Origin: Romanomermis culicivorax
Taxonomy: Eukaryota; Nematoda; Enoplea; Mermithida; Mermithidae
Direction of reading: 5' to 3'
Assembly (NCBI GenBank): GCA_963922205.1
Contig: CAWUHX010000010.1
Coordinates: forward strand, 1,116,001-1,180,000
DNA: 64,000 bases
A program made the translations under genes and the position numbers. The notes beneath the pieces were generated by a model, which was not told where the DNA came from, searched no databases, and saw nothing but the letters and a program-made list of their open reading frames with translations. This document shows positions 34,201-44,299 of the stretch, piece after piece (the first letter of the stretch is position 1; the number at the start of each line of letters is the position of its first letter).

Positions 34201-36091
34201 TAAGACACGACAATTTATGAATTTCACGGTTGTTATTGGCATGGATGCCCTAAATGTATGAAAAATAGATATCAATTAACAGCCGATAATAATACAAAAG
34301 CAGTCGATGCATATGAGCGCACTTTTAATCGTGTTATGGAACTTCAATCACTCGGTTATAGCGTAGTGGAAATGTGGGAGTGCGAACTTTTACAACAACT
34401 TCACTCAGATCCCGAAATGAAAACATTTTTTGATACAGTCAAAATACCAGAACCTATAAATCCTCGAGAAGGTAAAATCTTGAATTGTTCTTTTTTATTT
34501 TGTCAAAAGTTTTCTTGTTTTAGCTTTCTTTGGTGGTCGCACTAATGCTGTAAAACTGTATCATAAAATTAAGTACAATCAAGATGGTACACCTGCAGAA
34601 AAGATCAATTATGTAGATGTATGCAGTTTATACCCGTTTGTCAACAAATATGGGAAATACCCTACAGGCCATCCAAAAATCTTTACTGAAGATTTTGAAG
34701 AGGTCAGTTCAACGTCACAACCTTATGAGGGATTAATCAAGTGTAAGGTTTTACCACCTCCCAAACTCTTACATCCTGTTTTACCGTATCGACATGGCGG
34801 TAAATTATTGTTTCCTTTATGCAAAACTTGCACGCATGATTCACAAAAGACCGCATGCGTGCATAATGACCAAGACAGAGCATTAGACGGTACATGGGTT
34901 ACGATAGAATTATATAAAGCCTTAGAGAAGGGATATAAGGTATATTGTTACGGTAATGGTTCTTTTTCTATGTATATTATTTTTGTTTCAGATCCTCAAG
35001 ATTTTCGAGGTTTGGCATTATGATAACATTGAGCAATATCATCCAACCAAAAACCCCACTGGTGGTTTATTTACTCAATACGTCAATACCTTTATGAAAA
35101 TGAAACTAGTAAATTTTATATTATGTAAATGTGACAGAATTTGATTGTAATTTTTATAGGAGAGTGAAGGCTATCCTGCTAAAGCTCAAACGGATGAGCA
35201 AAAACGTGAATACGAGATGGAGGTCTACAATCGTGAGAATATTTCATTGGATTCTTCAAAAATTTTAAAAAATCCTGGAAAGAGGGCTTTGGCTAAATTA
35301 ATGCTAAATTCTTTCTGGGGAAAAGTAACTATACATAGTTTTTTGTAATTCATTTAATTAATTTTATGTTTTTTTAGTTTGGTCAACGAAACAATATGGA
35401 TAAGACTGTTATCCACAATGCACCCAAAGAATATTTTGAACTTGTAATGAATGTCGCCAATATTATTAAGAATGTTAGACTAATCAATGAACAATTGGTG
35501 TCAACAACATATTGTCAACATGATGATTTTGCCGAAGTCATGGGAAATACTAACGCTGTTATTGCAGCTTATACGACGGCTCAAGCTCGATTAAAGTTAT
35601 ATTCTTACATTGAGCGATTAAAAAGTCGAGTATTGTATTTTGACACGGATAGTATTATTTACCTGTCAACAGTTGACAAACAACAATATCAAGTACCCAC
35701 TGGTTGGTGTCTTGGTGAAATGACTGACGAGTTACGTGAATATGGCTCTGGATCTTACATTACCGAATTTGTTAGTGGAGGTCCTAAAAATTACGCCTAC
35801 AGATTGTACAGTCCCTCTACAGACCAATACCGTCACGTAATCAAAGTCCGCGGTATCACTTTGTCATCAGATACTATGAAAAAAGTTAATTTTTATTCGC
35901 TTCGTCGAATGGTTTTTGCTTTTGTAAAAAACAATGGAAAAGAAGAAGTAAATGTACATAGTCTCCGTATAGAGCGTCAGCAAGATCGTAAAGTTGTTAC
36001 TCGTAAAACTTTGAAAAAATTTCGTATAGTATATGATAAACGTATTTTGAAACGTAATTTTTGTACATTTCCTTATGGTTGGACTAAATGA
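31287..36091 (+). pseudogene. POLB: Protein-primed DNA polymerase B, 11 exons, interrupted by one in-frame TGA
   Basis: Exons: 31287-32001, 32059-32415, 32468-32896, 32952-33428, 33484-33743, 33794-34151, 34205-34471, 34524-34939, 34992-35108, 35160-35324, 35378-36091. All introns are 50-57 bp, GT-AG and in phase (1425 codons). The N-terminus is acidic (DITSDEDD repeats, poly-Glu) with a Gly run. A Cys/His-rich segment (YFCPHC...) follows in exon 3, then the 3'-5' exonuclease motifs FYDFETT, HNSRGFDG and IDYCRSDV, and polymerase motifs DVCSLYP (A), KLMLNSFWGK (B) and YFDTDSI (C). This is the replicase that uses a protein primer. Codon 477 (32824-32826) is TGA, upstream of every catalytic motif; the same frame continues as a good family match on both sides. 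No frameshift was seen. Either the copy is recently dead or the base is a sequencing error. Confidence 0.92.
32824..32826 (+). other. Premature stop (TGA) in POLB exon 3
   Basis: The frame reads ...GAT ACA CTG GTT CGA TGA GCA CAT... It lies within the Cys-rich part that follows YFCPHC; both flanks keep paired cysteines (CEQC before, CKTC after) in one frame, and the splice junctions around exon 3 agree in phase. A single base substitution explains it. Confidence 0.85.
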
Positions 36092-36157
36092 TTTTTACAA
36101 TAAAGTAGAATGTTGCATCGAATTAAAAATTTTTCTTTTTGATATGCAAAGATTTTT

Positions 36158-36640
36158 TCTTTTTTCTACATGTCTTTTACGACTATTTTTGATCATTTTT
36201 ATAAAAAGACCTTCTTGGTTATTTTTGGCAGAACATCAAAAATTTATACGCGTGCACCCGTAAAGATAATGTTTCATCTCGTAATGACTCTCCCGAGAAT
36301 TTACCCATTAAACAGACCATTACTGACCATATTGACCGTTTGAGATTGACTTGAACGATCGTTCAGGAATGGGGCCTCCGAGCATATTTACGCCTGCAGG
36401 TGGCGCCCTTTTGTCAAAGGGGGTCCAGGGGCGCAAATTTTTGAAAGGCTTATCCTGCCCACGGGAGAAGCCATTTTTACACACAATCTCTTTTTATTTT
36501 TTCCATTTTTTGTTCATTTTAGTTTTCCTTTTTCACCTACATCTATTGCCCTAATTTCTCTATTACCATAATAAAAATTTACCGTAATTCTACTATTACG
36601 GTAATTCCCAAATCTGTATCCTTTACCGTACGTCAACTCT
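36158..36640 (-). repeat. Second, diverged copy of the subterminal segment, right arm
   Basis: This block repeats 36690-37160 in direct orientation: the GACCTTCTTGGT..TTTTTGGCAGAACATC phrase, CACCCGTAAAGATAATGTTT, GAACGATCGTTCAGGAATGG, CCTGCAGGTGG, AAGCCATTTTTACACACAAT and ATTACGGTAA all recur in order with many substitutions. The terminal repeat of the right arm is therefore a tandem of one fresh and one old copy. Confidence 0.85.
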
Positions 36641-37416
36641 CCAAATTTTCTACACGCTTTTTAGGACCAGCTCGTTTGGTCATCTTTCTATGAAAGACCT
36701 TTTTTGTCTACATGCTTTTTACGGCCAGCTCGCGCTGGTCATTTTTATAAAAGACCTTCTTGGTCATTTTTGGCAGAACATCAAAATTTTTACGCATGCA
36801 CCCGTAAAGATAATGTTTCATCGCGTAATGACCCTCCCGAGAATTTACCCATTAAACAGACCATTACTGACCAGATTGACCGTTCTGACATTTGTTGACT
36901 TGAACGATCGTTCAGAAAATGGGACCTCCGAAATATTTTTACACCTGCAGGTGGCACCCTTTTGACAAAGGGGGTCCGGGGTGCAAATTTTTGTGGGCTT
37001 CCTCTTCCCAGAGGGGAAGCCATTTTTACACACAATCTCTTTTTATTTCTTTTCCATTTTTTGTTCATTTTAGTTTTCCTTTTTACGTTCATCAATGATT
37101 TTCCTTTTCCACGCACAGTAACACATTTATTACCATAATCGAAAAATTACCGTAATTCTACAATTACGGTAACTCTAGAACATGCATTTTTAACCTTGCG
37201 ACCTATAAATCGACCTATATGTTTTCTGTACGACCTATAAATCGACGAAGAAATTAACCGTATATGTTTACTGTACGACCTGTAAATCCGACAAAAGCAA
37301 AACGTGTATGTTTACTGTACGACCTATAAATCGAAAAAAAGTGACAAATTATAGGTCGTACACAAAAGATAGGAGTATCCTTAAGCGTACGACCTATACG
37401 GGCCGGCCTTACTACT
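36641..37416 (-). repeat. Right terminal inverted repeat of the Polinton
   Basis: Reverse complement of 17690-18465 over its full 776 bp with few differences; it ends GGCCGGCCTTACTACT. The outer tandem GGTCGTAC units are at 37196-37370. The near identity of the two repeats points to recent activity or gene conversion. Confidence 0.95.
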
Positions 37417-37985
37417 CCTGTCCCCACTCTCACTGAGTAGGACTCGGGGATTGTCGCACCTAGCCTGGCAGCGTTGTCCATTACCCTACAGCAAGACCCC
37501 AAGGACAACACAAGAGAACCAACTATAGAGCTCTCTATAGCCACCATTTGCCAGGTTAGGCCCCAACGCCATTTAGGGAAGCCTGGGGAAAATGCCAGTA
37601 TCCATCAGGAGTCACAGCCTATTACTCACTGTAATAGGATCAATCTGATATGGTTCACCATCAATGTGACGTCTAAAACACGGTATCACCTGATGAGATA
37701 CCCAAACCTCCCCAGCTCTCCCAAATCCACATGTCATACACGTGACATGGATGGCGCAATATGTGACAGATTCATGTTACGGGCATTTTGTACAAATTGC
37801 TTTACGTATGACAATGTGTACAGTACATTATATTCTTTTTTTTATAATTCGATTTAATGTAATTTGAGAATAGAATACTAAATGAGCTAAACGATCATGT
37901 TCACTCGTTGAATACTATTGGTCGGAAAACTTAATTAAAATATTGAATAGAACATAATCATAAAAATAATCGCATCTCAAATTTT
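37417..37985. other. Right flank of the Polinton
   Basis: The first 330 bp are more GC-rich than the surroundings (e.g. GCCTGGCAGCGTTGTCCATT) and look like part of an unrelated repeat or transposon, with no counterpart at the left flank. The rest is AT-rich and holds the 3' end of the Ly6-like gene. A 127-codon frame on the plus strand has no recognisable content and is not called. Confidence 0.4.
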
Positions 37986-40900
37986 CTACAGTAAATAGAA
38001 TAGTTTCGCGAACAAAATAACAATCACCGAACAAAAAGCGCCGGCGGAAATCCGAACAGCTGATTTTGACACCATTTTGACGTCTCGATCTTTATTGCAA
38101 TGATCGCTTTCGCAAAAGCATCGTCGTTTGGATAGGCGGGCGCCGCCGTTCACCGTTTCGTCGTAGACGACCGACTGGGTGCAATTTTGACCGTAGACGT
38201 GGTGCAGAGTCAATTTTTCGTCTGGCGTTTTACCGCATATTTTTTCGACGTAAAAATTACCTTTGGCGTTTAAATCGACGCTAATCCTGGTTTCGCAATA
38301 TCGAATTCCCGGAGCGCATTGTATAGTGTCTGTCGCGTTGGCGGCGCATCTAACAGGAGAAAATGAAAAAAAATTAATACAGTATGATATACATATTCAC
38401 AGGAGCATGATCATACATGCACATAGTGGGTAAAGAGAAAAACCCTCCGACCTGAATCCTGGACACCACTCTGGCCCAAAAAATCTCGTCAGACACCCCC
38501 TGAACTTTTTTGAAGACAGTTTTTTTGATTATTTTAATGCATATTCAGAATGATGAACATGCTTGTGGATATATCTCTTTTCTGCTCACTCACTCTCCAT
38601 CTCCTATTCTATGAAAAGTCCTAGGACTCCCTCTAGAAAATTGTTGTCGTGCATGTTGGAGCACGACAGAGAATAATATACTAAACTTGAAAAGGACATA
38701 AATGGATATCTCAGCGAAACCTCTCAATGATGCATGCACATAGGAAATAGGGTATAAACCTCGGACACCCTCTGGGCCAAAAAATCATTAAATATCCCTC
38801 CTGAACTTTTTCTACGACAGTTTTTTGATTATTTTTATGCATATTTTGTATGAAAAAGCATGCTTGCGGATATCTAATTTGCAGAATTTTGGAGCAGAAT
38901 ATTCTCGTCGCCTTAATTGACCTAGACTGAAAATTTTCTCTTCAAAATAAAACTTCCTCGCGCCGATATCACATTAGTTGCATGAAATACACAAAACATG
39001 AATTCACTCATTTTTGATTTGCGAAATTGATTTTTTTGGTTAGATTTTTGATCTGCGGAATATAGAAAATTCAAGGAAATCAGTAGGCAGATCATGAAAA
39101 TTCATCAAGTTTTCTTTTCTCAAATCGTAGCTTCGACTGCTACAGTCAAATTGAGAAAAAAGACGGCCGAGTACATAAGCCATTAGTTGCATGACCATTT
39201 TTTCCTTGCCAAGCCTCGTTTGGAAAAAGATATAGTTTGCAACGTTACAAAAATTATAATATACAGTCAATGAGATGCATTTTGAAAAATTAAAATATAA
39301 TTAAAATCTACTACGGACAGGGTTGTTACGGTAGAATACTTATCTATTTGAACAGCGGTTCCATTTGTACTTTCTTAGTAAACAAGTGCAGAAATCACCT
39401 GCGAGCAATAACAAGTTGCGTCGTTCTTATGCTTTCTGTTATTTTAGCCAGATGAGACTTAGCCCGACAGTTAAAGAATTTATGATAATTCTTGATAATG
39501 TGTTTCGTCTCCCAGATTTCTCAGTTATCTTCAAAACCCGATATTTTTTGACAAATTGATGGACAGCAGTCGAGAACATTGTATGAATATTGTATGAGTT
39601 TGAATTTTTGTGAAGTGAACTAAAATGACTGAATTCTGAAATTTGAGATATCTAAAATATTTTTTTCACTTCAGTAGTTTTCGTCTCGCAGCATAGCAGC
39701 AGCATAGTTTAGTATTTTTAAAAATTCATGATAGTTAGTTTGTATCATGTAACAGAATACCCTATAAAGATAAGTATTAGGGTGTACTCTTAACTGAGGT
39801 TGTGAAAGTGGTAAAGTGCTCAATTCGGGGAAAAAACTCGCTGGGTGGTCGATTTCAAACAAAAATGTATTGAGTGTAAGTGGGGGACCTAAAAAATGTA
39901 AGCAAACTTCGAGCTTGACCCCTCTCTAAAAATCTGATTTTGAGGGCTTCAGTCGTGCAATCGAGAATCCTAAACTTATGATTCCCATCAACAGTTCTCA
40001 GACTTCCAAAAACGGCACGTAGAATACAAGCTTACAAAATCAGAAAAAGCAGTATTTCACTATTTTCTTTGCCACACATAGAAAATCTATATATTCTGAA
40101 TAAAGTTTCATGGGATGACTAACAATCAGAGGCCGCTGTTACGCGTGAGATTTAAGAAAATATCGGATATTTCAATGAATATAGAGTTCAAAACGGAATT
40201 TGGTAATACCAGCTTGAACTAAAAATACTAAAATAGGCAGCATCCAAATCGTTAATGCTTGCCAGAGAAGTAACTCCGGTTGCGAATCATAAATCGACGA
40301 ACAATAAAGTCTGGCTTTAAAAAACATCACACAAAGGTTCCGGAGGAATTGTTGCAAAACACACTTGAATTTTGAATTACCATATTCAGATTTAACTGAA
40401 CTCGTGAGATTTAAGATTTCATGAAACCAAATATGGGTACAACGAATCACTGCGACTACTACGCTGCGCGGCTGTGCAATAGCAATATTTTATGCAATAT
40501 ACGGTATTTAGTTACGTTTTAGAGCTCAAAACTCACTGACACTACAGTTCCGCGACTTCTTATTCAAACCGTTGATTTTATTATCCACCATGGGAGCTGT
40601 GCATTCAGTGGTCTAAAATTAGTGATGTCATTCCCTTTTTACCTATTTCAGCTCATTATTAGAAAATTTTTCGATTTACGTTATATAGATTTTGAGAAGC
40701 GTATCATTTTTTTCAGAACTTAAGAGGGAAGGTTTCCGAGTGTGAATACCGAAATAATACATACTCTTGAGCATAGCATAGCCCAAAAAACACATTAATG
40801 TTACAGTTAGTATTAAACTTTTCCACTGGATTTCTTTATACAAAAATTCGCATACATGTTGTAAACAGTGAAAACTTCGCCTACTCGGTCTCGGCATGTG

Positions 40901-41352
40901 CAGCATATATAATAGTAAAACATGCCATAGAGACCCTGAAATACAATGATGATCATGACTAATCACTTCCAAAAATTTGTGAAATAACCATTATGGATTT
41001 TGCGGAAGTTAGAGCCTACCTGCACGTAGGAACTGGGAATCGGTCTTTCATTGCATAAGACTTTCCTAATATCAGGTGATTCTATCATCAAATACGACTT
41101 CGTTTTACACATTTATGTAAAAACGATTAATTTAACATTATTGAATGCACTACCAGACTTGAGAATCGTCAAGAGGATAATCTCCAAGGGGCATAATACG
41201 AATCACACAAAGATGAAAATCGATCTTTTATACCTAAACGGTGCTTTACTAATGGCTTGACTTTGGCGACAAAAGTGGCAATTCAAAGTAAGGAGAAAAT
41301 TTTGTTGCACCGAAAATATCGCGATGAACAACCAAGTATTCAGCGAATTCAT
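37986..41352 (-). CDS. Ly6/three-finger-domain GPI-anchored protein (160 aa, two exons)
   Basis: Exon 1 is 41352-41234 and exon 2 38349-37986, joined across a 2.9-kb intron in matching phase. Residues 1-23 form a signal peptide (MNSLNTWLFIAIFSVQQ). The mature part has ten cysteines (25, 28, 41, 51, 58, 78, 96, 117, 119, 124) starting LNCHFC and ending CFCESDHCN, the standard Ly6/uPAR layout. N-glycosylation is possible at NAT (44) and NCT (95). The C-terminus is a hydrophobic tail (GAFCSVIVILFAKLFYLL) fitting a GPI-anchor signal. Such proteins act at the cell surface as receptor modulators or ligands; the subfamily is not identified. The stop is 570 bp from the Polinton. Confidence 0.82.
38360..38880. 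repeat. Direct repeat of about 150 bp in the Ly6 gene intron
   Basis: The stretch 38415-38570 recurs at 38735-38880: shared GGACACC.CTCTGG.CCAAAAAAT, CCTGAACTTTTT..A.GACAG and GATTATTTT.ATGCATATT, at about 80% identity by eye. It is a local duplication; no function is suggested. Confidence 0.65.
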
Positions 41353-41788
41353 ATTTATAAATCTACGAAATTAGATGCGACTTTTGCGCGATTATCGATG
41401 CTGAAAATATATTCGCATAAATTTCTGGGCAGAATAGAAAGGGATAAGCAAAGAAATTTCCACAACAATTGGGGAAAAAGTGGAAATGGTGCGCGTTTCG
41501 TGGTATAACGAAAAGGGATGTTCTTACATCGGCTCGTACAAAAATGAACAGGCTACGAAAAATAAACTTTTGTGTCATACGGAAGGCAATGAGCAATCGA
41601 TTTCACAAAAATTTGACAACTGAACAAATACATATGTGCAAAAAATTTTGGTTTTGGCTAAATCATTGCCGACCTTTCGTATTTAATAATACCAAGAACC
41701 ATAGCCATGTGTATTTTTATGAAATGCTTGCATATTGAAAAAAAAATTATTTCTCTCGTTCAATTAATTTACAGTATCTTTTTTTGAG

Positions 41789-43613
41789 GATGGGTCGGAT
41801 CGAATTTTTTGACGATAGCAGATCCGGATCAAAGAAACTTTGGTTCAGCAGATCCCTATCCGGATCTTGAGGGACAGATCCGAATCTTTCAATATGTGTA
41901 TGTATGTCTAATTTGTCTAAAATTGAGTTGTATGAATTTATATTCATTGGTGTCAATAGATTATCGATGATTGAGGTGTTTTTTATTGAAATAATTCACA
42001 TGTACTAATTTTAATTTATTGAATTGTATTCATGTTTCGATTAATATTGGTTTCAACAGAAAGAAATGAATGGAAATGGAAACCTTTTTTTAGAAATTAT
42101 AGATTCAAGTTCTTATTTCACTAGTGTCATGGACAGCCGCCCATGTGATTTTACAGTATACCTTTAATCTCGTACAGTATGCTCGTTTATTATTTTATTT
42201 GTCCACTTTCATTTTCGCGTCTTTTTGTAACCATTTATGTACTTGACAAACGACTCTAACAAACAGAGTCGGCGTCCCTCCAGAGGCCTCCTTCCCGCGT
42301 CTCTACAGGAATGCAATTGCACGGCCTCTTCTTAACTAAGAAAGGCCAGTGCCAATTATTTTTGGCCTTCAACTGGATCTTCTTCTTCTCTTGCAAGCAG
42401 CATCAACCATTACTGTAGTCGCCTCCTCTTACCATACTCTGGAGCGACTGTCCTACTCCCGCTAGCGTAAGTACCAAACTCGTATTTTGATACTGCAGAT
42501 TAGGATTGACGTATTACACCACTATTTTTAAATTAATAAAGGATCGAATTTGAATATTGTTTGGTGAGTCTTCTTTTTAAGCTACATAAGTGGGATTGGG
42601 CACCAACTCTCTTTCTCCTACTCTATTGTTGATTTACCGCTTCAGTCTTCAATCGGGTTTCTCCCTCCGGGAACTCCTAATTAGGACTAAAGTTCCAGCT
42701 CTCTACATGGCCCTTTCCAGGACTAGGATTGCTGATGTATTCTCTCCAATTCTCTATTGCTGATGTATCCTCTCCAACTCTCCACAGGCAGTCACTCTAT
42801 GACTCTATGTGATCTGTGACAAGGTGGAGGTAATAAATAGCATTTCCTACCTACAGTACCCCAGTGCCTGCGACTCCTGTAGCATCTTCTGGTCCTCACT
42901 CTTGAGGCACCACAACTTCCTCTATTTTATCTCTCATACCACCTCCCCTAACTTTACATTAGCAGAGTGTGGGACTACTTCACAGTGTCCCCAGATGATG
43001 AACAAAAGGCGGCAGGCAAAGTGCAACGAATGAGGTATACAGTAATTCCAGAAAAGGTCGCAGTACTGGATGTCAGAGAAAACATTTGGAGAGGACGCAT
43101 CTGGCAATATATAAGCAGTTTGCGGCTAAAGAAAAAGAAGATAATGAAAATATAAATAATTGTAGAACAAATTGCCACTAATTGTTAAAGAATTAATTTT
43201 TAAGTTTTTCTTTAAAGATAGCCAAAAAAGTGACTCTAGCGATTCGAAAGCCAAATTGAAGCATGAACTTTAATCTCAACCATCCTTTGGACAATTACTT
43301 CGTGCAGGAAGTGAATAAAATTAGCATCAGCAACAAGCTATCCTCTGAACAACTATTCAGCGGTGCTGGTCAAATTTACGCGATCCCACCAAAAATTGTT
43401 TGGAGGGTTACACTGTTGAAAATTGCTGTTTGTGAAGTATAATTTAGTTACTATTGGCTTGAAATTTTTGCAAAATTTTATGTGAATTAAAATGAATAAA
43501 GATCCGATTATGACCGGATCTTAATCACTTACAACAGCTGATCCGAATCTTATAAAATTTGGTTCAGCGGATCGGGATCCAAAAATTTAGGCGGATATCC
43601 GCGGATGCTCCCC
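41789..43613. mobile_element. Decayed hAT element, copy 1 (internally deleted, with nested LTR)
   Basis: Left end GGATGGGTCGGATC; both ends hold clustered GATCCGGATC-type motifs, and the right end finishes GCGGATATCCGCGGATG. Inside, 42961-43135 encodes a degraded BED zinc finger (VWDYFTVSPDD...) and 43345-43425 a fragment of the hAT dimerisation domain (EQLFSGAGQIYAIP). The whole catalytic core between them is missing. Its copy at 54104-55442 shares the same structure. A solo LTR is inserted at 42125-42958. Confidence 0.75.
42125..42958. mobile_element. Solo LTR inserted in hAT copy 1
   Basis: The segment starts TGTCATGG and ends TTTACA, interrupts the hAT sequence exactly where copy 2 is continuous (ACTAGCAGAG), and is flanked by CTAG/TTAG, a 4-bp duplication with one mismatch. 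An AATAAA is present near 42535. It has no coding sequence. The element's orientation is not certain. Confidence 0.6.
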
Positions 43614-44299
43614 TTTTCACTGAAAATATCAAAGGTAACTGAGCAAACTCACAAATTCCCAGCTCCATATGCAATGTGGTTCAACAAAATTACAAACACA
43701 TGAGATGGAAGTTGCTTTTAAGTTTAATTATTTTTTCAGCAGTTACTTTCTTGCGAAGTTAAGTCAGAATTTTTTATTCCGAACAGGTATGAAAAACTAC
43801 AACACCAAGAAACGAAACATCAATCATATGAGCTTTTTCAGAATCATAACCCGAAAAGAAGCACATTGAAATTGTGGAAGTCAAAAATCGATGAAAAATT
43901 TCCAAGGAATGTTCATGTTTTCTGTTGTCTACTATTTTGCTTCTTTCAGAATTCAAAGACAAAAGACATCTGCCACTTTATAATTGAAGCCTGACTTAAT
44001 TGTTTGACTCAAAATTTTTAATTTTAATTCAATCTGCAGAAGAAGTTGAACAACCCTCTAAAAAGTCTGTGAAATTCTTAGCTTGAAAATCGCGGACGAT
44101 CGGAAAGCGCCGATCGATTAACTCACAAACAGTAAATATCGAGGTATCGAGGATAAAAAATAACAATTCAACAAATTCACCTCGAATTACAGCAAAATTA
44201 AGCGGAATCACGAAATTCGCAATTTCCCTCTCATCATTTACAGATAAAAATTGCATAAAACGCGAAAATTCGAGGCTAAAACCATCTTGGAACGCTGGT
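43614..44299. other. Spacer downstream of the oligoribonuclease gene
   Basis: It should contain the 3' UTR of the gene ending at 44300. A 75-codon minus-strand frame starts 44 bp after that stop (44256-44029) but shows no recognised domain and is not called. Nothing else was seen. Confidence 0.5.

Larger units (their letters stand above)
17690..37416. mobile_element. Maverick/Polinton DNA transposon (19,727 bp)
   Basis: The element is bounded by 776-bp terminal inverted repeats with Polinton-type 5'-AG...CT-3' ends. It encodes the diagnostic set: protein-primed family B DNA polymerase, retroviral-type integrase, adenovirus-type cysteine protease, FtsK/HerA-type packaging ATPase, double-jelly-roll major capsid and penton-like minor capsid proteins. 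Twelve genes run on the minus strand (20895-30476); the polymerase and a left-arm orphan run on the plus strand. Polintons are self-synthesising transposons and probable endogenous viruses. The only visible break is a TGA in the polymerase. No 6-bp target duplication is seen (GACGTT on the left, CCTGTC on the right). I see no large glycoprotein or fusogen gene of the sort reported in some nematode Mavericks. Confidence 0.95.

Noticed and set aside
37474-37857. 127-codon plus-strand frame right of the Polinton
   Set aside because: No domain, poor composition and inside repeat-like DNA.
40172-40972. Two hydrophobic exon-like stretches on the minus strand
   Set aside because: They lie within the Ly6-like gene intron, whose flanking exons already join in phase; only one has a convincing donor and no family was recognised.
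44029-44256. 75-codon minus-strand frame starting 44 bp after the REXO2 stop
   Set aside because: No recognisable domain, and a donor-like GTGAAT inside; most simply 3' UTR. An operon partner cannot be excluded.
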